Shown one piece after another: positions 7,246-14,325 of a stretch of 25,110 bases of DNA. The stretch is from positions 1 to 25,110 of the forward strand of contig JAKEIB010000068.1 of the NCBI GenBank assembly GCA_022614705.1. Reading direction: 5' to 3'. The DNA is from Planctomycetota bacterium. Its GTDB lineage: Bacteria; Planctomycetota; Planctomycetia; Pirellulales; Lacipirellulaceae. The notes below the pieces were generated by a model. The model did no database searches. It was not told where the DNA came from and saw only the letters and a program-made list of their open reading frames with translations. Each line of letters begins with the position of its first letter. Position 1 is the stretch's first letter. A program made the position numbers and the translations under genes.

Positions 7246-7554
7246 TTACCCCGGGCCATGGCCATAAAGATGTTGGATCGGAGTCTTGTGCCCCCAGGCG
7301 ATTTCGTCGATGGCCACAGCGAATACCTCGGCGATCTTTTGCCGCTCCACCGGGCTAGGCGTCCAGCGTCCCAGCGCGATCGCCGTCACGCGACCTTCCT
7401 CCAAGCCGCTGCGCTGGGCGAGGTCGTCCACGCTGATGTTGAGTTCGCGACAAAAGTCGGCGACGGCCTTGGCCATGGTTAGTGAAAAATCCTTGAAAAC
7501 CAATCGGCGGACGGGTGGCACGCCCAGAGGCTCGGCGATGGGCGTGGTTTTCAT
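7246..7554 (-). CDS. Small helix-turn-helix (XRE-like) protein
   Basis: This protein of 102 residues (76 if started at 7476) carries a lambda-repressor-like HTH: residues about 28-75, with ADFCRELNISVDDLAQRSGLEEGRVTAIALGRWTPSPVERQKIAEVF. The second half of the HTH (SGLEEGRVTAIALGR) has the recognition-helix pattern. It ends with the striking tail GHKTPIQHLYGHGPG, which I believe recurs in planctomycete homologues but cannot name. The first 20 or so residues of the longer form are encoded inside a nested inverted repeat, and no Shine-Dalgarno precedes either start, so the shorter start (MAKAVADF, at 7476) is quite possible. It probably binds DNA or acts as a small partner protein; the target is unknown. 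Confidence 0.75.
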   Translation of the reverse strand: MKTTPIAEPLGVPPVRRLVFKDFSLTMAKAVADFCRELNISVDDLAQRSGLEEGRVTAIALGRWTPSPVERQKIAEVFAVAIDEIAWGHKTPIQHLYGHGPG

Positions 7555-7603
7555 GGGCCAGCAAGAACAACCACGCCCTTCGAAGACTCAGGGTGTGCCA
7601 CCC
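7513..7603. repeat. Nested inverted repeat over the 5' end of the HTH gene
   Basis: The inner arms GGGCGTGGTT (7540-7549) and AACCACGCCC (7569-7578) are a perfect 10-bp match with a 19-nt loop. The outer arms GGGTGGCAC (7513-7521) and GTGCCACCC (7595-7603) are a perfect 9-bp match. The longer candidate start codon of the HTH gene (7552-7554) lies in the inner loop. Confidence 0.65.
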
Positions 7604-7660
7604 GCCTCAAATCCACTGCTTCCGATCACTGCCCGGCGATGATTGGCACCGCATTCAAAA

Positions 7661-7689
7661 TTGTATAGGATAGAGCCGGAGTCTATAAT
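7661..7689 (+). promoter_or_regulatory. Promoter of the PFOR genes
   Basis: TTGTAT (7661-7666), a 17-nt spacer and a perfect TATAAT (7684-7689) lie 108 bp upstream of the first PFOR gene. The leader would be about 100 nt. This is by consensus match only, but spacing and -10 are ideal. Confidence 0.6.
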
Positions 7690-7797
7690 TCCCGTTGATG
7701 GAATTTAGAGTGGCCGATCGCCGCAGTCCTCGTCTTTGGTCGGCTGCTTGTAAGGTCCGCACGGCTCGCCGAGTCGTATGCGGCGAAGGGAGCGGTC

Positions 7798-9804
7798 ATG
7801 GCTACCCAAGCGATTGATCGGGCGTCGGACATTCCGGCCGTTCCGGACATCGAGCCGGTCGTCGAAAAGTTTCAGTACCCCGGCATCCCGACCACCTGCG
7901 ACGGCGCCGAGGCGGTCGTGTGGGTCGAAACGCGGATCTCGCAGGGCTGCGGCGCGTATCCCATCACCAGTTCGACCACCATGGGCGGCGGCTTCAACCA
8001 GGCCGTCGTCAACGGCGAGCCGAATCTTTGGGGCGATCAGCTCGTGTTCGTCGAGCCGGAAAGCGAGCACTCGTCGGCCTCCTTCTGCGAGGGTTTCGCG
8101 GCCGCCGGCGGGCGCGTGACGAATTTCACGTCGGGCCAGGGTCTCGTGCTCATGAAGGAAGTGCTTTACACGATCGCCGGCAAGCGGCTGCCCGTGGTGT
8201 TCAACATCGGCGCCCGCGCGCTCACGAGCCAAGGCCTGAATGTTCACGCAGGCCATGATGACGTGATGAGCGTCGCCGATTGCGGCTGGGGCGTGCTGTT
8301 TGCCCGCAATGCGCAGGAGGCCGGCGACCTGTGCCTTATCGCGCGGAGGGCGGCCGAAGCGTCCAGCACGCCGTTTCTCAACGTGCAGGATGGCTTCCTC
8401 ACCACGCACACGGTCGAGAGCGTGCGCCTCATTGAGCCGGAGTTCATGGTTGAGTTCGTCGGCAACCCCAAAGACAAGCTGATGAACCTCATGGACCCCG
8501 CCAACCCGATGATGTCGGGCGTGGTGCAGAATCAAGATTCCTACATGAAGGGTAAGATCGCCCAGCGATGGTACTACGATCAAGTCGAGCCGGCGCTGGG
8601 CGAGGCGTTCTCGGAGTTTTACCGCAAGACGGGCCGGCGTTACGACTTCGTGATGCCGTATCGATGCGAGGACGCCGAGTACATCTTGGTCGGCATGGGT
8701 TGTTACATGGAAACGGCCCAAACGACCGTCGACTGGCTGCGCGAGGAAAAGGGCATCAAAGCCGGCTGCCTGAACGTGTATTGCTTCCGTCCGTTCCCGG
8801 CCACGTATATTGTCGATGCACTGATGCACGCCAAGGCAATCACCGTGATCGAGCGGATGGACGACCCGCTTTCGACAACGGGCAACCACCTTACCCGCGA
8901 GCTGAAAGCTGCGTTCTGCGACGCGATCACTGGCCAGAACGGCCAGGAAAAGATCGATTGCGTGCCAAGAATTTACCACGGCGCTGCCGGATTGGGCAGT
9001 CGCGACGTGCGGCCGGGCGATATTTACGCCGTGTTTGAGAACATGATCCACGACGGCCAGGACTTTTTCAGCGTGGGCATCAAACACCGCACGGCGCTCA
9101 CCGTCAAGGAAGACCCGGATCTGCGTCCGCTCGGCGCGTTTTCGATGCGCGGCCACTCGATCGGCGGCTTCGGCTCGGTCACGACCAATAAGGTCATCGC
9201 CACGATCGGCGGGCAAGTGTTCGGCAAAGACGTGCAAGCCTATCCGAAATACGGCTCGGAAAAGAAAGGCCTGCCGACGACGTACTACCTCACCATCGCC
9301 GAGTCGCACATTTATTCGCACAGCGAACTAGAATACGTCGATCTCGTCGTGCTCAACGACACGACGGCGCTCTTCAGCGGCAATCCGCTGGAGGGAATCG
9401 TCGACGGGGGGGCGATCTTCATGCAAAGCCCGTACACGAATCCGGTCGACGTGTGGCAACGAATTCCAACTCGCGACAAGAACACGGTTCGTCAAAAGAA
9501 CCTGCGAGTGTTCTTTGCCGACACGGTGCAAATTGCCCGCGAGGTGGCCACCGAGGCCGACCTGCAAATGCGCATGCAGGGCATCGTGCTGCTCGGAGCA
9601 TTCCTCAAGCTCACGCCGTTCGCCAGATCGAGCAACATGACCGACGACGCCGTGCACGACGGCGTTGAGAAGGCACTTCGCAAGTACTTCGGCAAACGCG
9701 GCGAACAGGTCGTGCAGGACAACCTCAACTGCGTAAAACGCGGCTACAACGAAATGCAGGAAATCCCGCGGGAAGTGATTCATGGAGGGAATGGACACGT
9801 GTAA
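7798..9804 (+). CDS. Pyruvate:ferredoxin oxidoreductase, N-terminal half (domains I-III)
   Basis: This 668-residue protein is one half of a split PFOR-type 2-oxoacid:ferredoxin oxidoreductase, which oxidises pyruvate with CoA to acetyl-CoA and CO2 and reduces ferredoxin. Residues about 37-270 are the pyrimidine-binding domain (ITSSTTMGGGFNQ; ALTSQGLNVHAGHDDVM), about 285-415 the transketolase C-terminal-like domain (ILVGMGCYMETAQTTVDWLR; YCFRPFPATYI; VIERMDDPLSTTGN), and about 440-650 the gamma domain (GHSIGGFGSVTTNK from residue 452; YYLTIAESHIYSH; VVLNDTTALFSGNPLEG). The single-chain enzyme of about 1,200 residues would continue into the ferredoxin and TPP domains; here those are in the next gene. 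AAGGGAG precedes the ATG. Substrate preference for pyruvate over other 2-oxoacids is inferred from overall resemblance. Confidence 0.93.
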   Translation: MATQAIDRASDIPAVPDIEPVVEKFQYPGIPTTCDGAEAVVWVETRISQGCGAYPITSSTTMGGGFNQAVVNGEPNLWGDQLVFVEPESEHSSASFCEGFAAAGGRVTNFTSGQGLVLMKEVLYTIAGKRLPVVFNIGARALTSQGLNVHAGHDDVMSVADCGWGVLFARNAQEAGDLCLIARRAAEASSTPFLNVQDGFLTTHTVESVRLIEPEFMVEFVGNPKDKLMNLMDPANPMMSGVVQNQDSYMKGKIAQRWYYDQVEPALGEAFSEFYRKTGRRYDFVMPYRCEDAEYILVGMGCYMETAQTTVDWLREEKGIKAGCLNVYCFRPFPATYIVDALMHAKAITVIERMDDPLSTTGNHLTRELKAAFCDAITGQNGQEKIDCVPRIYHGAAGLGSRDVRPGDIYAVFENMIHDGQDFFSVGIKHRTALTVKEDPDLRPLGAFSMRGHSIGGFGSVTTNKVIATIGGQVFGKDVQAYPKYGSEKKGLPTTYYLTIAESHIYSHSELEYVDLVVLNDTTALFSGNPLEGIVDGGAIFMQSPYTNPVDVWQRIPTRDKNTVRQKNLRVFFADTVQIAREVATEADLQMRMQGIVLLGAFLKLTPFARSSNMTDDAVHDGVEKALRKYFGKRGEQVVQDNLNCVKRGYNEMQEIPREVIHGGNGHV

Positions 9805-9806
9805 GA

Positions 9807-9876
9807 GATCGGAGGTCAGAGGTCGGAGGTCAGATGCACTGACGCATCCCCGACTTCTGACCTCCGACCTCTCACC
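9807..9876. repeat. Heptamer-built hairpin between the two PFOR genes
   Basis: The left side is four tandem heptamers, GATCGGA, GGTCAGA, GGTCGGA, GGTCAGA (9807-9834); the right side is TCTGACC, TCCGACC, TCTCACC (9856-9876). The arms 9818-9834 and 9856-9872 are a perfect 17-bp inverted repeat with a 21-nt loop that has its own small stem (GATGC/GCATC). It begins 2 nt after the stop of the first gene and ends 15 nt before the ATG of the second, so it would be folded in the shared mRNA. Confidence 0.9.
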
Positions 9877-9891
9877 CCTTTGGATGCAATC

Positions 9892-11538
9892 ATGGCCACC
9901 GCCGAACTTCCCCGTTCCATGAACGAGGCCAACGAACGCGACCCCTTTAATAACAACTGCTACGGCACGTTGGTCGACCGACCTTACGTGGGCGTCACGC
10001 TACCGGTACTCGATGTCCACGATTTCAACGAGCGCGTGATCCGTGGCTATGAGGAGGGAAAAGGTGAGAAGGAGTTGCCGGCCGATTTGGCGGTGGCCCG
10101 GTCGTTAATCCCCGCCGGCACCGCCGCGCTGCGCGACTTCAGCTACGTGGCCCCGGAGATTCCCGAGTACATCCGCGAGAACTGCACCGGTTGCATGGAT
10201 TGTGTTACCGAATGTCCGGACACGGCGATCCTGGGCAAAGTCGTGGCCGAGCCAGATCTGGAGGAAAAACTGGCCGCCATTTCGAACGAGGAAGACCGGC
10301 AGGCATTCGAGGCCCAATGGTCGAAAACGCGGAAGTATTACGACGGCCCGCAGAAAAAGGGCCTCCCTGGTGGACGATTCGCCATCATCATCGACCCCAG
10401 CAAGTGCAAAGGGTGCGCCGAGTGCGTCACCGTGTGTGATGATAACGCGCTAAAGATGATTCCTAAGACCGAACCGGTGATGGAGCGGATTCGCAAGTCG
10501 CACCGTATGTTCAAGCAGGTCGGTCCATCCGACGATCGGTACATTAACGAGAATCTGCTCATTGACATGATGCTCAAGGAGCAGACGCACGTGTACGTCG
10601 GCGGCGCCGGCTCGTGCGCCGGTTGCGGCGAGGGCACGGCACTGCGGATGCTCTGCGCGGCTACCGGCGCCAAGCATGGCGACCAGTGGGGCATCGTCGC
10701 GGCCACCGGCTGCAACACGGTCTATACATCGACCTATCCCTACAATCCATACCTCGTCCCGTGGACCAACTCGCTGTTCGAAAACGCGCCGGCCGATGCC
10801 ATGGGCGTCCGCTCGCGATGGGATCAGATGGGTTGGCAGAACAAGCCGTTGTGGTGCATCGGCGGCGACGGGGCGTTCTTCGACATCGGCTTCCAGTCGC
10901 TGTCGCGGATGTTCGCCTCCGGAATGCCGATCAAGTGCTTCGTGCTCGATACGCAGGTGTACTCCAACACGGGTGGCCAGGCCTCCACGAGCACGTTCAC
11001 CGGCCAGAACACCAAGATGAGCATCCACGGCAAGGTGATTGCCGGAAAGCAAGAGCGACGCAAGGAAATCGCCCAAATCGCGATGATGCACCCGCGTACA
11101 TACGTCGCCCAAACGACGTGCGCCCATACGAACCACTTTTACAAGTCGGTCCTCGGCGCACTGGAGTTCGACGGCCCGGCCATCATCAGCTGCTACACGA
11201 CCTGCCAGCCGGAGCACGGCGTGGCCGACAACATGGCGGGCGAACAAGCGCGTCTGGCCGTCGACACCCGGGCATTCCCACTATTGATCTATGATCCGCG
11301 CGCCGGCGACACGATCAAAAAGCGGCTCTCGCTTCAAGGCAACCCGGCCATGAAAGACGACTGGTTCACCAACCCCAAGACGGGCGAAGTGGTGGACTTC
11401 GTCGATTTCGCCCGCAGCGAAGGCCGGTTCGCCAAGCACTTCGACAAGGACGGCAACCCGTCGGAAACGCTGCTATACGCCAAGCAGGACCGGCTGGAGA
11501 ACTGGCATCTGTTGCAAGAGCTGGCGGGGTTGCGGTAA
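9892..11538 (+). CDS. Pyruvate:ferredoxin oxidoreductase, C-terminal half (ferredoxin and TPP domains)
   Basis: This 548-residue partner of the preceding gene contains two ferredoxin-type [4Fe-4S] motifs: C98-C101-C104 with C108, and C172-C175-C178 with C182. It then carries the TPP-binding domain with a third, proximal-cluster set of cysteines (C242 and C245 in SCAGCGEG, C274 in ATGCNTV, and C434/C438 in SCYTTC). The TPP/Mg2+ motif is GGDGAFFD (324-331), followed by VYSNTGGQAST. This is the part of PFOR that takes electrons from the hydroxyethyl-TPP radical to ferredoxin. The two genes together encode 1,216 residues, about the size of a single-chain PFOR. The ATG at 9892 is preferred to the in-frame TTG at 9880, because MATAELP resembles the partner's MATQAID start and the TTG abuts the hairpin. 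The protein is expected to be cytoplasmic and in a heteromeric complex. Confidence 0.93.
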   Translation: MATAELPRSMNEANERDPFNNNCYGTLVDRPYVGVTLPVLDVHDFNERVIRGYEEGKGEKELPADLAVARSLIPAGTAALRDFSYVAPEIPEYIRENCTGCMDCVTECPDTAILGKVVAEPDLEEKLAAISNEEDRQAFEAQWSKTRKYYDGPQKKGLPGGRFAIIIDPSKCKGCAECVTVCDDNALKMIPKTEPVMERIRKSHRMFKQVGPSDDRYINENLLIDMMLKEQTHVYVGGAGSCAGCGEGTALRMLCAATGAKHGDQWGIVAATGCNTVYTSTYPYNPYLVPWTNSLFENAPADAMGVRSRWDQMGWQNKPLWCIGGDGAFFDIGFQSLSRMFASGMPIKCFVLDTQVYSNTGGQASTSTFTGQNTKMSIHGKVIAGKQERRKEIAQIAMMHPRTYVAQTTCAHTNHFYKSVLGALEFDGPAIISCYTTCQPEHGVADNMAGEQARLAVDTRAFPLLIYDPRAGDTIKKRLSLQGNPAMKDDWFTNPKTGEVVDFVDFARSEGRFAKHFDKDGNPSETLLYAKQDRLENWHLLQELAGLR

Positions 11539-11582
11539 CGGCGAACGTTGTAAGCGGGGCCGGGGACGGCCCGGCTCGCTGG

Positions 11583-12626
11583 TTACTTTGTCATCTCGAC
11601 CGCTTCGTTGATCGTGCCGATGTAAAAGCCGGCGAGGCGGAAAATCATCAGTACGATGACGCCCATCACGAGCATGGCGACCAGGATGCCGAAGATTACG
11701 GCGATTGCCTTGATGGCCGTTTCGGCTTCACCTTCATAACGGCTGGACAGACGGTCCATCGACTCGACGATGCGGCCGCTTTCTTCGGCGACGGCCAGCG
11801 CGTCGAGAAAATCGGTCGGGAACGCTCCGCTGCGGCCCAGCACCACGTGCAGTGGGTGGCCAGCAGCCACGTCGGCCACGACCTGGTTCGTGTGCTGGAC
11901 GTAATAGTCGTTTCCGGTGGCCCGCAGCACGAGCGGCACGACGCGGCGCATATCCATATCGACGTTGAGCGCCAAGTGCAGGGCCCAAGTCAGCCGCGCG
12001 AGTGCTATCTTTTGCAAAGCCGCGCCGATGCTAGGCAGCCGCATCATCGCTCGCTGCAACGGACGTGTCCACAGCATCCCGCGTCGCACGGCCACGATCA
12101 CTCCCGCGATGCATAGCCCAATCGCTATGATAAAATTCGCGTAGATGACGAGGCCGCGTGTGCCGATCAAGCCCCAACCAAGCGGGTCGATTGGCTGACC
12201 GCCGCGTGTGGGGATGGTGCCGAGTATCCAGATCAATAGACCGATCACGAGGATCGAAAACGCCAACTCGATCATCGGCCAGGCGATGGCGCCCAGAAAA
12301 ATGCGCTGGGCCTGCACTTGTCGCCGATAGTGGGGCTCCAGTCGATGAAACACCCGCCCCAGCGTGCCCGTCTCCTCGCCGACATGCGTCATTTCGAGAA
12401 ACAAGGGCGGAAACACGCTGCCCGTGCCGGCCAGAGCCAGCGAAAGGCTGTCCCCCTTGGCGACGGCGTCGCGGACCTGCGCGAAGTACGGCCGAAACCG
12501 TCCGCGGGCCATGTCCGCCTCGCGCTGCCACGTGCGGCGGACGTCGATGCCCGAATCCGTCTCCACCGCCAGACGATGGCACAATTCGGCGAGTGCCTTG
12601 TTTGAAAGTTGAGGCTGAAGCAGCAT
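11583..12626 (-). CDS. GspF/PilC-like inner-membrane protein (type II secretion F family), orphan
   Basis: This 347-residue protein has the two-fold T2SSF layout. A first cytoplasmic helical domain (about 10-110) contains FPPLFLEMTHVGEETGTLG. Transmembrane segments follow at about 112-142 (FLGAIAWPMIELAFSILVIGLLIWIL) and 160-185. A second T2SSF domain (about 200-305) contains FPTDFLDALAVAEESGRIVES, and a last helix lies near 315-340 (AVIFGILVAMLVMGVIVLMIF). GspF/PilC proteins form the inner-membrane platform of type II secretion and type IV pilus machines. No GspE, GspG or other partner is present in the window, so the system it serves is unknown. The start at 12626 is chosen because the nine extra residues from the ATG at 12653 are encoded by the left arm of an intergenic repeat. 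It is convergent with the PFOR genes. Confidence 0.85.
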   Translation of the reverse strand: MLLQPQLSNKALAELCHRLAVETDSGIDVRRTWQREADMARGRFRPYFAQVRDAVAKGDSLSLALAGTGSVFPPLFLEMTHVGEETGTLGRVFHRLEPHYRRQVQAQRIFLGAIAWPMIELAFSILVIGLLIWILGTIPTRGGQPIDPLGWGLIGTRGLVIYANFIIAIGLCIAGVIVAVRRGMLWTRPLQRAMMRLPSIGAALQKIALARLTWALHLALNVDMDMRRVVPLVLRATGNDYYVQHTNQVVADVAAGHPLHVVLGRSGAFPTDFLDALAVAEESGRIVESMDRLSSRYEGEAETAIKAIAVIFGILVAMLVMGVIVLMIFRLAGFYIGTINEAVEMTK

Positions 12627-12633
12627 GGCAGGG

Positions 12634-12700
12634 GTCCGTCGTCCGTTGTGCATTGCTTCTATGCTAGCGATTTGGGTGCAGCGGACAACGGACCACCGAC
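12634..12700. repeat. Heptamer-type inverted repeat upstream of the GspF-like gene
   Basis: Arms 12634-12649 (GTCCGTC GTCCGTT GT) and 12685-12700 (ACAACGGACCACCGAC) match at 14 of 16 positions, with a 35-nt loop; 12641-12649 with 12685-12693 is perfect. Read on the minus strand, the right side is a run of degenerate heptamers (TTGTCCA, TTGTCGG, TGGTCCG, TTGTCCG). It lies between the thermonuclease stop (12723) and the GspF-like start. Confidence 0.75.
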
Positions 12701-12722
12701 AATGGACAATTGCCGGTAAGCA

Positions 12723-13277
12723 TTAGCGGGAGTTGGACGAACTGGTCGTAGTCGTCTCAGACCAAATCCCCCGCTTCGCTGCCCGAGCTTCCTTTTCGGC
12801 CGCCGCGAGTCGGCGTTTCATTGGCCCGCTGTAGCGGTAGTCCAGTCGGGCGTGCGCCAACCCGGCCCGCACGAGCTCCTCGTTGAGCATGACGTCGCCG
12901 TTCCAAACGAACGCCAGGAAGCGATCGTGACGATCCTTGCGTTCCAAGCTGAAAGTAAGCCGAACCTGTTGGCCGGCGTCCGCGACGAAATCTTTCGCGA
13001 ACGCGCTAGCTTCCGGCCCCCAAGCTTCGACCGGATGATCTTCAAGCACGGTTTCCGGTGTGTCGATGCCCTGTAGCCGCACGCGGGCGCCCGATTCAAG
13101 CAAGAGCGTGTCGCCATCGACGACGCGGCGCACTCGATGAACGCCTTCGTCGAGTCCCTCCGGTACCGGTTGTCCGCCATCCGCCGCCACCAGACGCCAA
13201 ATGACGAGCGCCAAGCACACAAGCCACAACGCCAGCCCGCAGTGCTCACGCCAGTAGCGACGAGATGCACGATACAT
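12723..13277 (-). CDS. Membrane-anchored thermonuclease (SNase family)
   Basis: This 184-residue protein has one N-terminal membrane segment (about 13-31, CGLALWLVCLALVIWRLVA) followed by a staphylococcal-nuclease fold. Residues matching the classical active site are visible: D54/D56 in VVDGDT, R67, D72, T73 and E75 in RLQGIDTPE, and R119 in RHDRFLAFV. The rest of the fold shows NEELVRAGLAHA and the closing AAKRGIWSE. It would be a Ca2+-dependent nuclease displayed outside the inner membrane, for DNA or RNA scavenging or turnover. The ATG at 13277 is used; an upstream in-frame TTG at 13289 would add four residues and no Shine-Dalgarno favours either. The C-terminal TTTTSSSNSR is low complexity. 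A MITE-like element starts 24 bp upstream. Confidence 0.9.
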   Translation of the reverse strand: MYRASRRYWREHCGLALWLVCLALVIWRLVAADGGQPVPEGLDEGVHRVRRVVDGDTLLLESGARVRLQGIDTPETVLEDHPVEAWGPEASAFAKDFVADAGQQVRLTFSLERKDRHDRFLAFVWNGDVMLNEELVRAGLAHARLDYRYSGPMKRRLAAAEKEARAAKRGIWSETTTTSSSNSR

Positions 13278-13300
13278 CGCCGGAATCAATCTGTTCCCAG

Positions 13301-13452
13301 GTTACCTCGCAGGAGAACTGCAAAGTCCGCATTAATGTAGCTGGCACGCTCCGCGTGCCGCAGCTTTCCCGAGGAAACACGTGGATTTCTTGAAGGCTGT
13401 TACGGCACACGGAGTGTGCCTACTACTTTGCAGTTCTCCTGAGGTTACCTCG
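13301..13452. mobile_element. MITE-like element with 16-bp terminal inverted repeats and 9-bp target duplication
   Basis: The element (13310-13443) has perfect 16-bp near-terminal inverted repeats, AGGAGAACTGCAAAGT (13311-13326) and its complement (13425-13440). It is bracketed by an exact 9-bp direct repeat, GTTACCTCG (13301-13309 and 13444-13452). Inside are two further hairpins, GGCACGC-TCC-GCGTGCC (13343-13359) and GGCACAC-GGA-GTGTGCC (13404-13420), which are imperfect complements of each other. It has no coding capacity, so it would need a transposase supplied in trans. The right duplication overlaps the edge of a 50-bp palindrome. Confidence 0.75.
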
Positions 13453-13498
13453 TTCCCACGCGGAGCCCGCCACGGCGGATCTTCGACGTGGGAACGAG
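13449..13498. repeat. 50-bp palindromic repeat, copy 1
   Basis: This copy is identical over 50 bp, in the same orientation, to 14960-15009. The outer arms CCTCGTTCCCACG (13448-13460) and CGTGGGAACGAGG (13487-13499) are a perfect 13-bp pair, and the centre holds CCGCC-AC-GGCGG. It ends 6 bp before the stop codon of the small CxxC-protein gene that runs toward it, so it sits where a terminator would. Confidence 0.9.
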
Positions 13499-13504
13499 GC
13501 GCAA

Positions 13505-13816
13505 CTAGCGCTTGCTGAAATCGAATTGTGGCGCACTGCGGCGGCCCAGCGGTTCCTGCAAAAACCGTTCGCAGCAACTGCGGCAGAGGTCAAAACGACG
13601 CTGACGATACGTGTCATTTTCCGGCAACTCGCCGTCGGCTTCAAACTCGTCGTAACGCTCGAGCACTTCTTGAATGTCGTTGAGATAATCGCGGTCGTTG
13701 TCGATCGCGGAATCGTCCTCGCACGGCGCCGGGTACACTTCCATGCGCACCACATACGTCACATCGTGCTTCGGATCCAGCTCGCATTTGCACATGTCGC
13801 AACTGTAGTGAATCAT
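13505..13816 (-). CDS. Small conserved CxxC protein, probable zinc-binding, function unknown
   Basis: This 103-residue protein has two CxxC pairs: CDMC near the N-terminus (residues 6-9, in HYSCDMCKCELD) and CRSC near residue 80 (FDLCRSCCERF). They are separated by a strongly acidic central segment (DDSAIDNDRDYLNDIQEVLERYDEFEADGELPEND). The two knuckles likely form one zinc ribbon. The ending FLQEPLGRRSAPQFDFSKR looks family-specific, and I believe similar proteins recur in planctomycetes, but I know of no assigned role. The ATG at 13816 is chosen because MIHYSCDMC begins the compact domain and AAAGGA lies about 12 nt upstream; a GTG at 13849 would add 11 residues. It stands alone and is divergent from the HNH gene. 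Confidence 0.7.
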   Translation of the reverse strand: MIHYSCDMCKCELDPKHDVTYVVRMEVYPAPCEDDSAIDNDRDYLNDIQEVLERYDEFEADGELPENDTYRQRRFDLCRSCCERFLQEPLGRRSAPQFDFSKR

Positions 13817-14041
13817 CTCGCAATTAATCCTTTCTTGATTCACGCGCACCCGCTCTTCAAACGAGTAACTGCGTATCGTTCATCGTAGTGAGAATCGAGC
13901 GCAATGAGCAAGCGCAGCCGGAGAAGTTTTTTGGGATTTGATCGAGTCGATGAGTGTTGCGCGATCAATGTCTATTTAGACGACATCGGCCCGATGATGT
14001 GACCCTCCAAGTGGTATGCGACTTGCATTCCATAAATCGAC

Positions 14042-14070
14042 TTGACAGCATCTGAACGAATCGAACTTAA
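14042..14070 (+). promoter_or_regulatory. Putative promoter upstream of the HNH gene
   Basis: A perfect TTGACA (14042-14047) is followed after 17 nt by ACTTAA (14065-14070); shifting by a base gives CTTAAT. The -35 is ideal and the -10 weak. It lies about 255 bp from the HNH start, with a terminator-like hairpin in between. Confidence 0.4.
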
Positions 14071-14216
14071 TTAATGGTTCCCAGCCGCCGCTACTTTTCT
14101 GAACCGACGCGTGCCACCATGCCGTGCACGCCGTCTTTTCTGGCAGGCACTTCCGGTCGGGTCGAAGGCCCGTTACTTCACCGGTGGTCGGTATTGTTTC
14201 AGTGCCGCAAAGCTCG

Positions 14217-14241
14217 AAAATGCCGTCTGGTCCGGCATTTT
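14217..14241. terminator. Intrinsic terminator-like hairpin
   Basis: AAAATGCCG (14217-14225) and CGGCATTTT (14233-14241) form a perfect 9-bp stem with a 7-nt loop (TCTGGTC), with A and T runs at the stem base as in bidirectional intrinsic terminators. It sits 84 bp before the HNH start, in a divergent gap where no upstream gene needs terminating. Confidence 0.5.
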
Positions 14242-14325
14242 TATGGCGGTTAGAATAAATGAAGGGTCGGACGCGACTCCGCCCTTGAGCGACGTTAGTT
14301 AACCCCCACGGTTGTAATACGCCTT

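Larger units (their letters stand above)
13817..14325. other. Long divergent intergenic region (509 bp)
   Basis: This region lies between the CxxC gene (leftward) and the HNH gene (rightward). No convincing gene is seen. It holds a plus-strand promoter candidate (14042-14070) and a strong hairpin with flanking A and T runs (14217-14241); together they could delimit a short RNA or a leader of the HNH gene. A 63-codon frame at 14111-14302 has no recognisable protein character. Confidence 0.5.

Noticed and set aside
7705..9321. A 538-codon minus-strand frame opposite the first PFOR gene
   Set aside because: It is an antisense shadow produced by codon bias; the plus-strand PFOR motifs are unambiguous.
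10450..11247. Minus-strand frame opposite the second PFOR gene
   Set aside because: It is a shadow frame; the cysteine clusters and TPP motif on the plus strand identify the real gene.
11539..11582. GC-rich stretch between the convergent PFOR and GspF-like genes as a terminator
   Set aside because: The stem is only about 5 bp (GGGCC/GGCCC) without a T-run; support is too weak.
14111..14302. A 63-codon plus-strand frame upstream of the HNH gene
   Set aside because: It crosses a terminator-like hairpin, has no protein character, and is better explained as intergenic.
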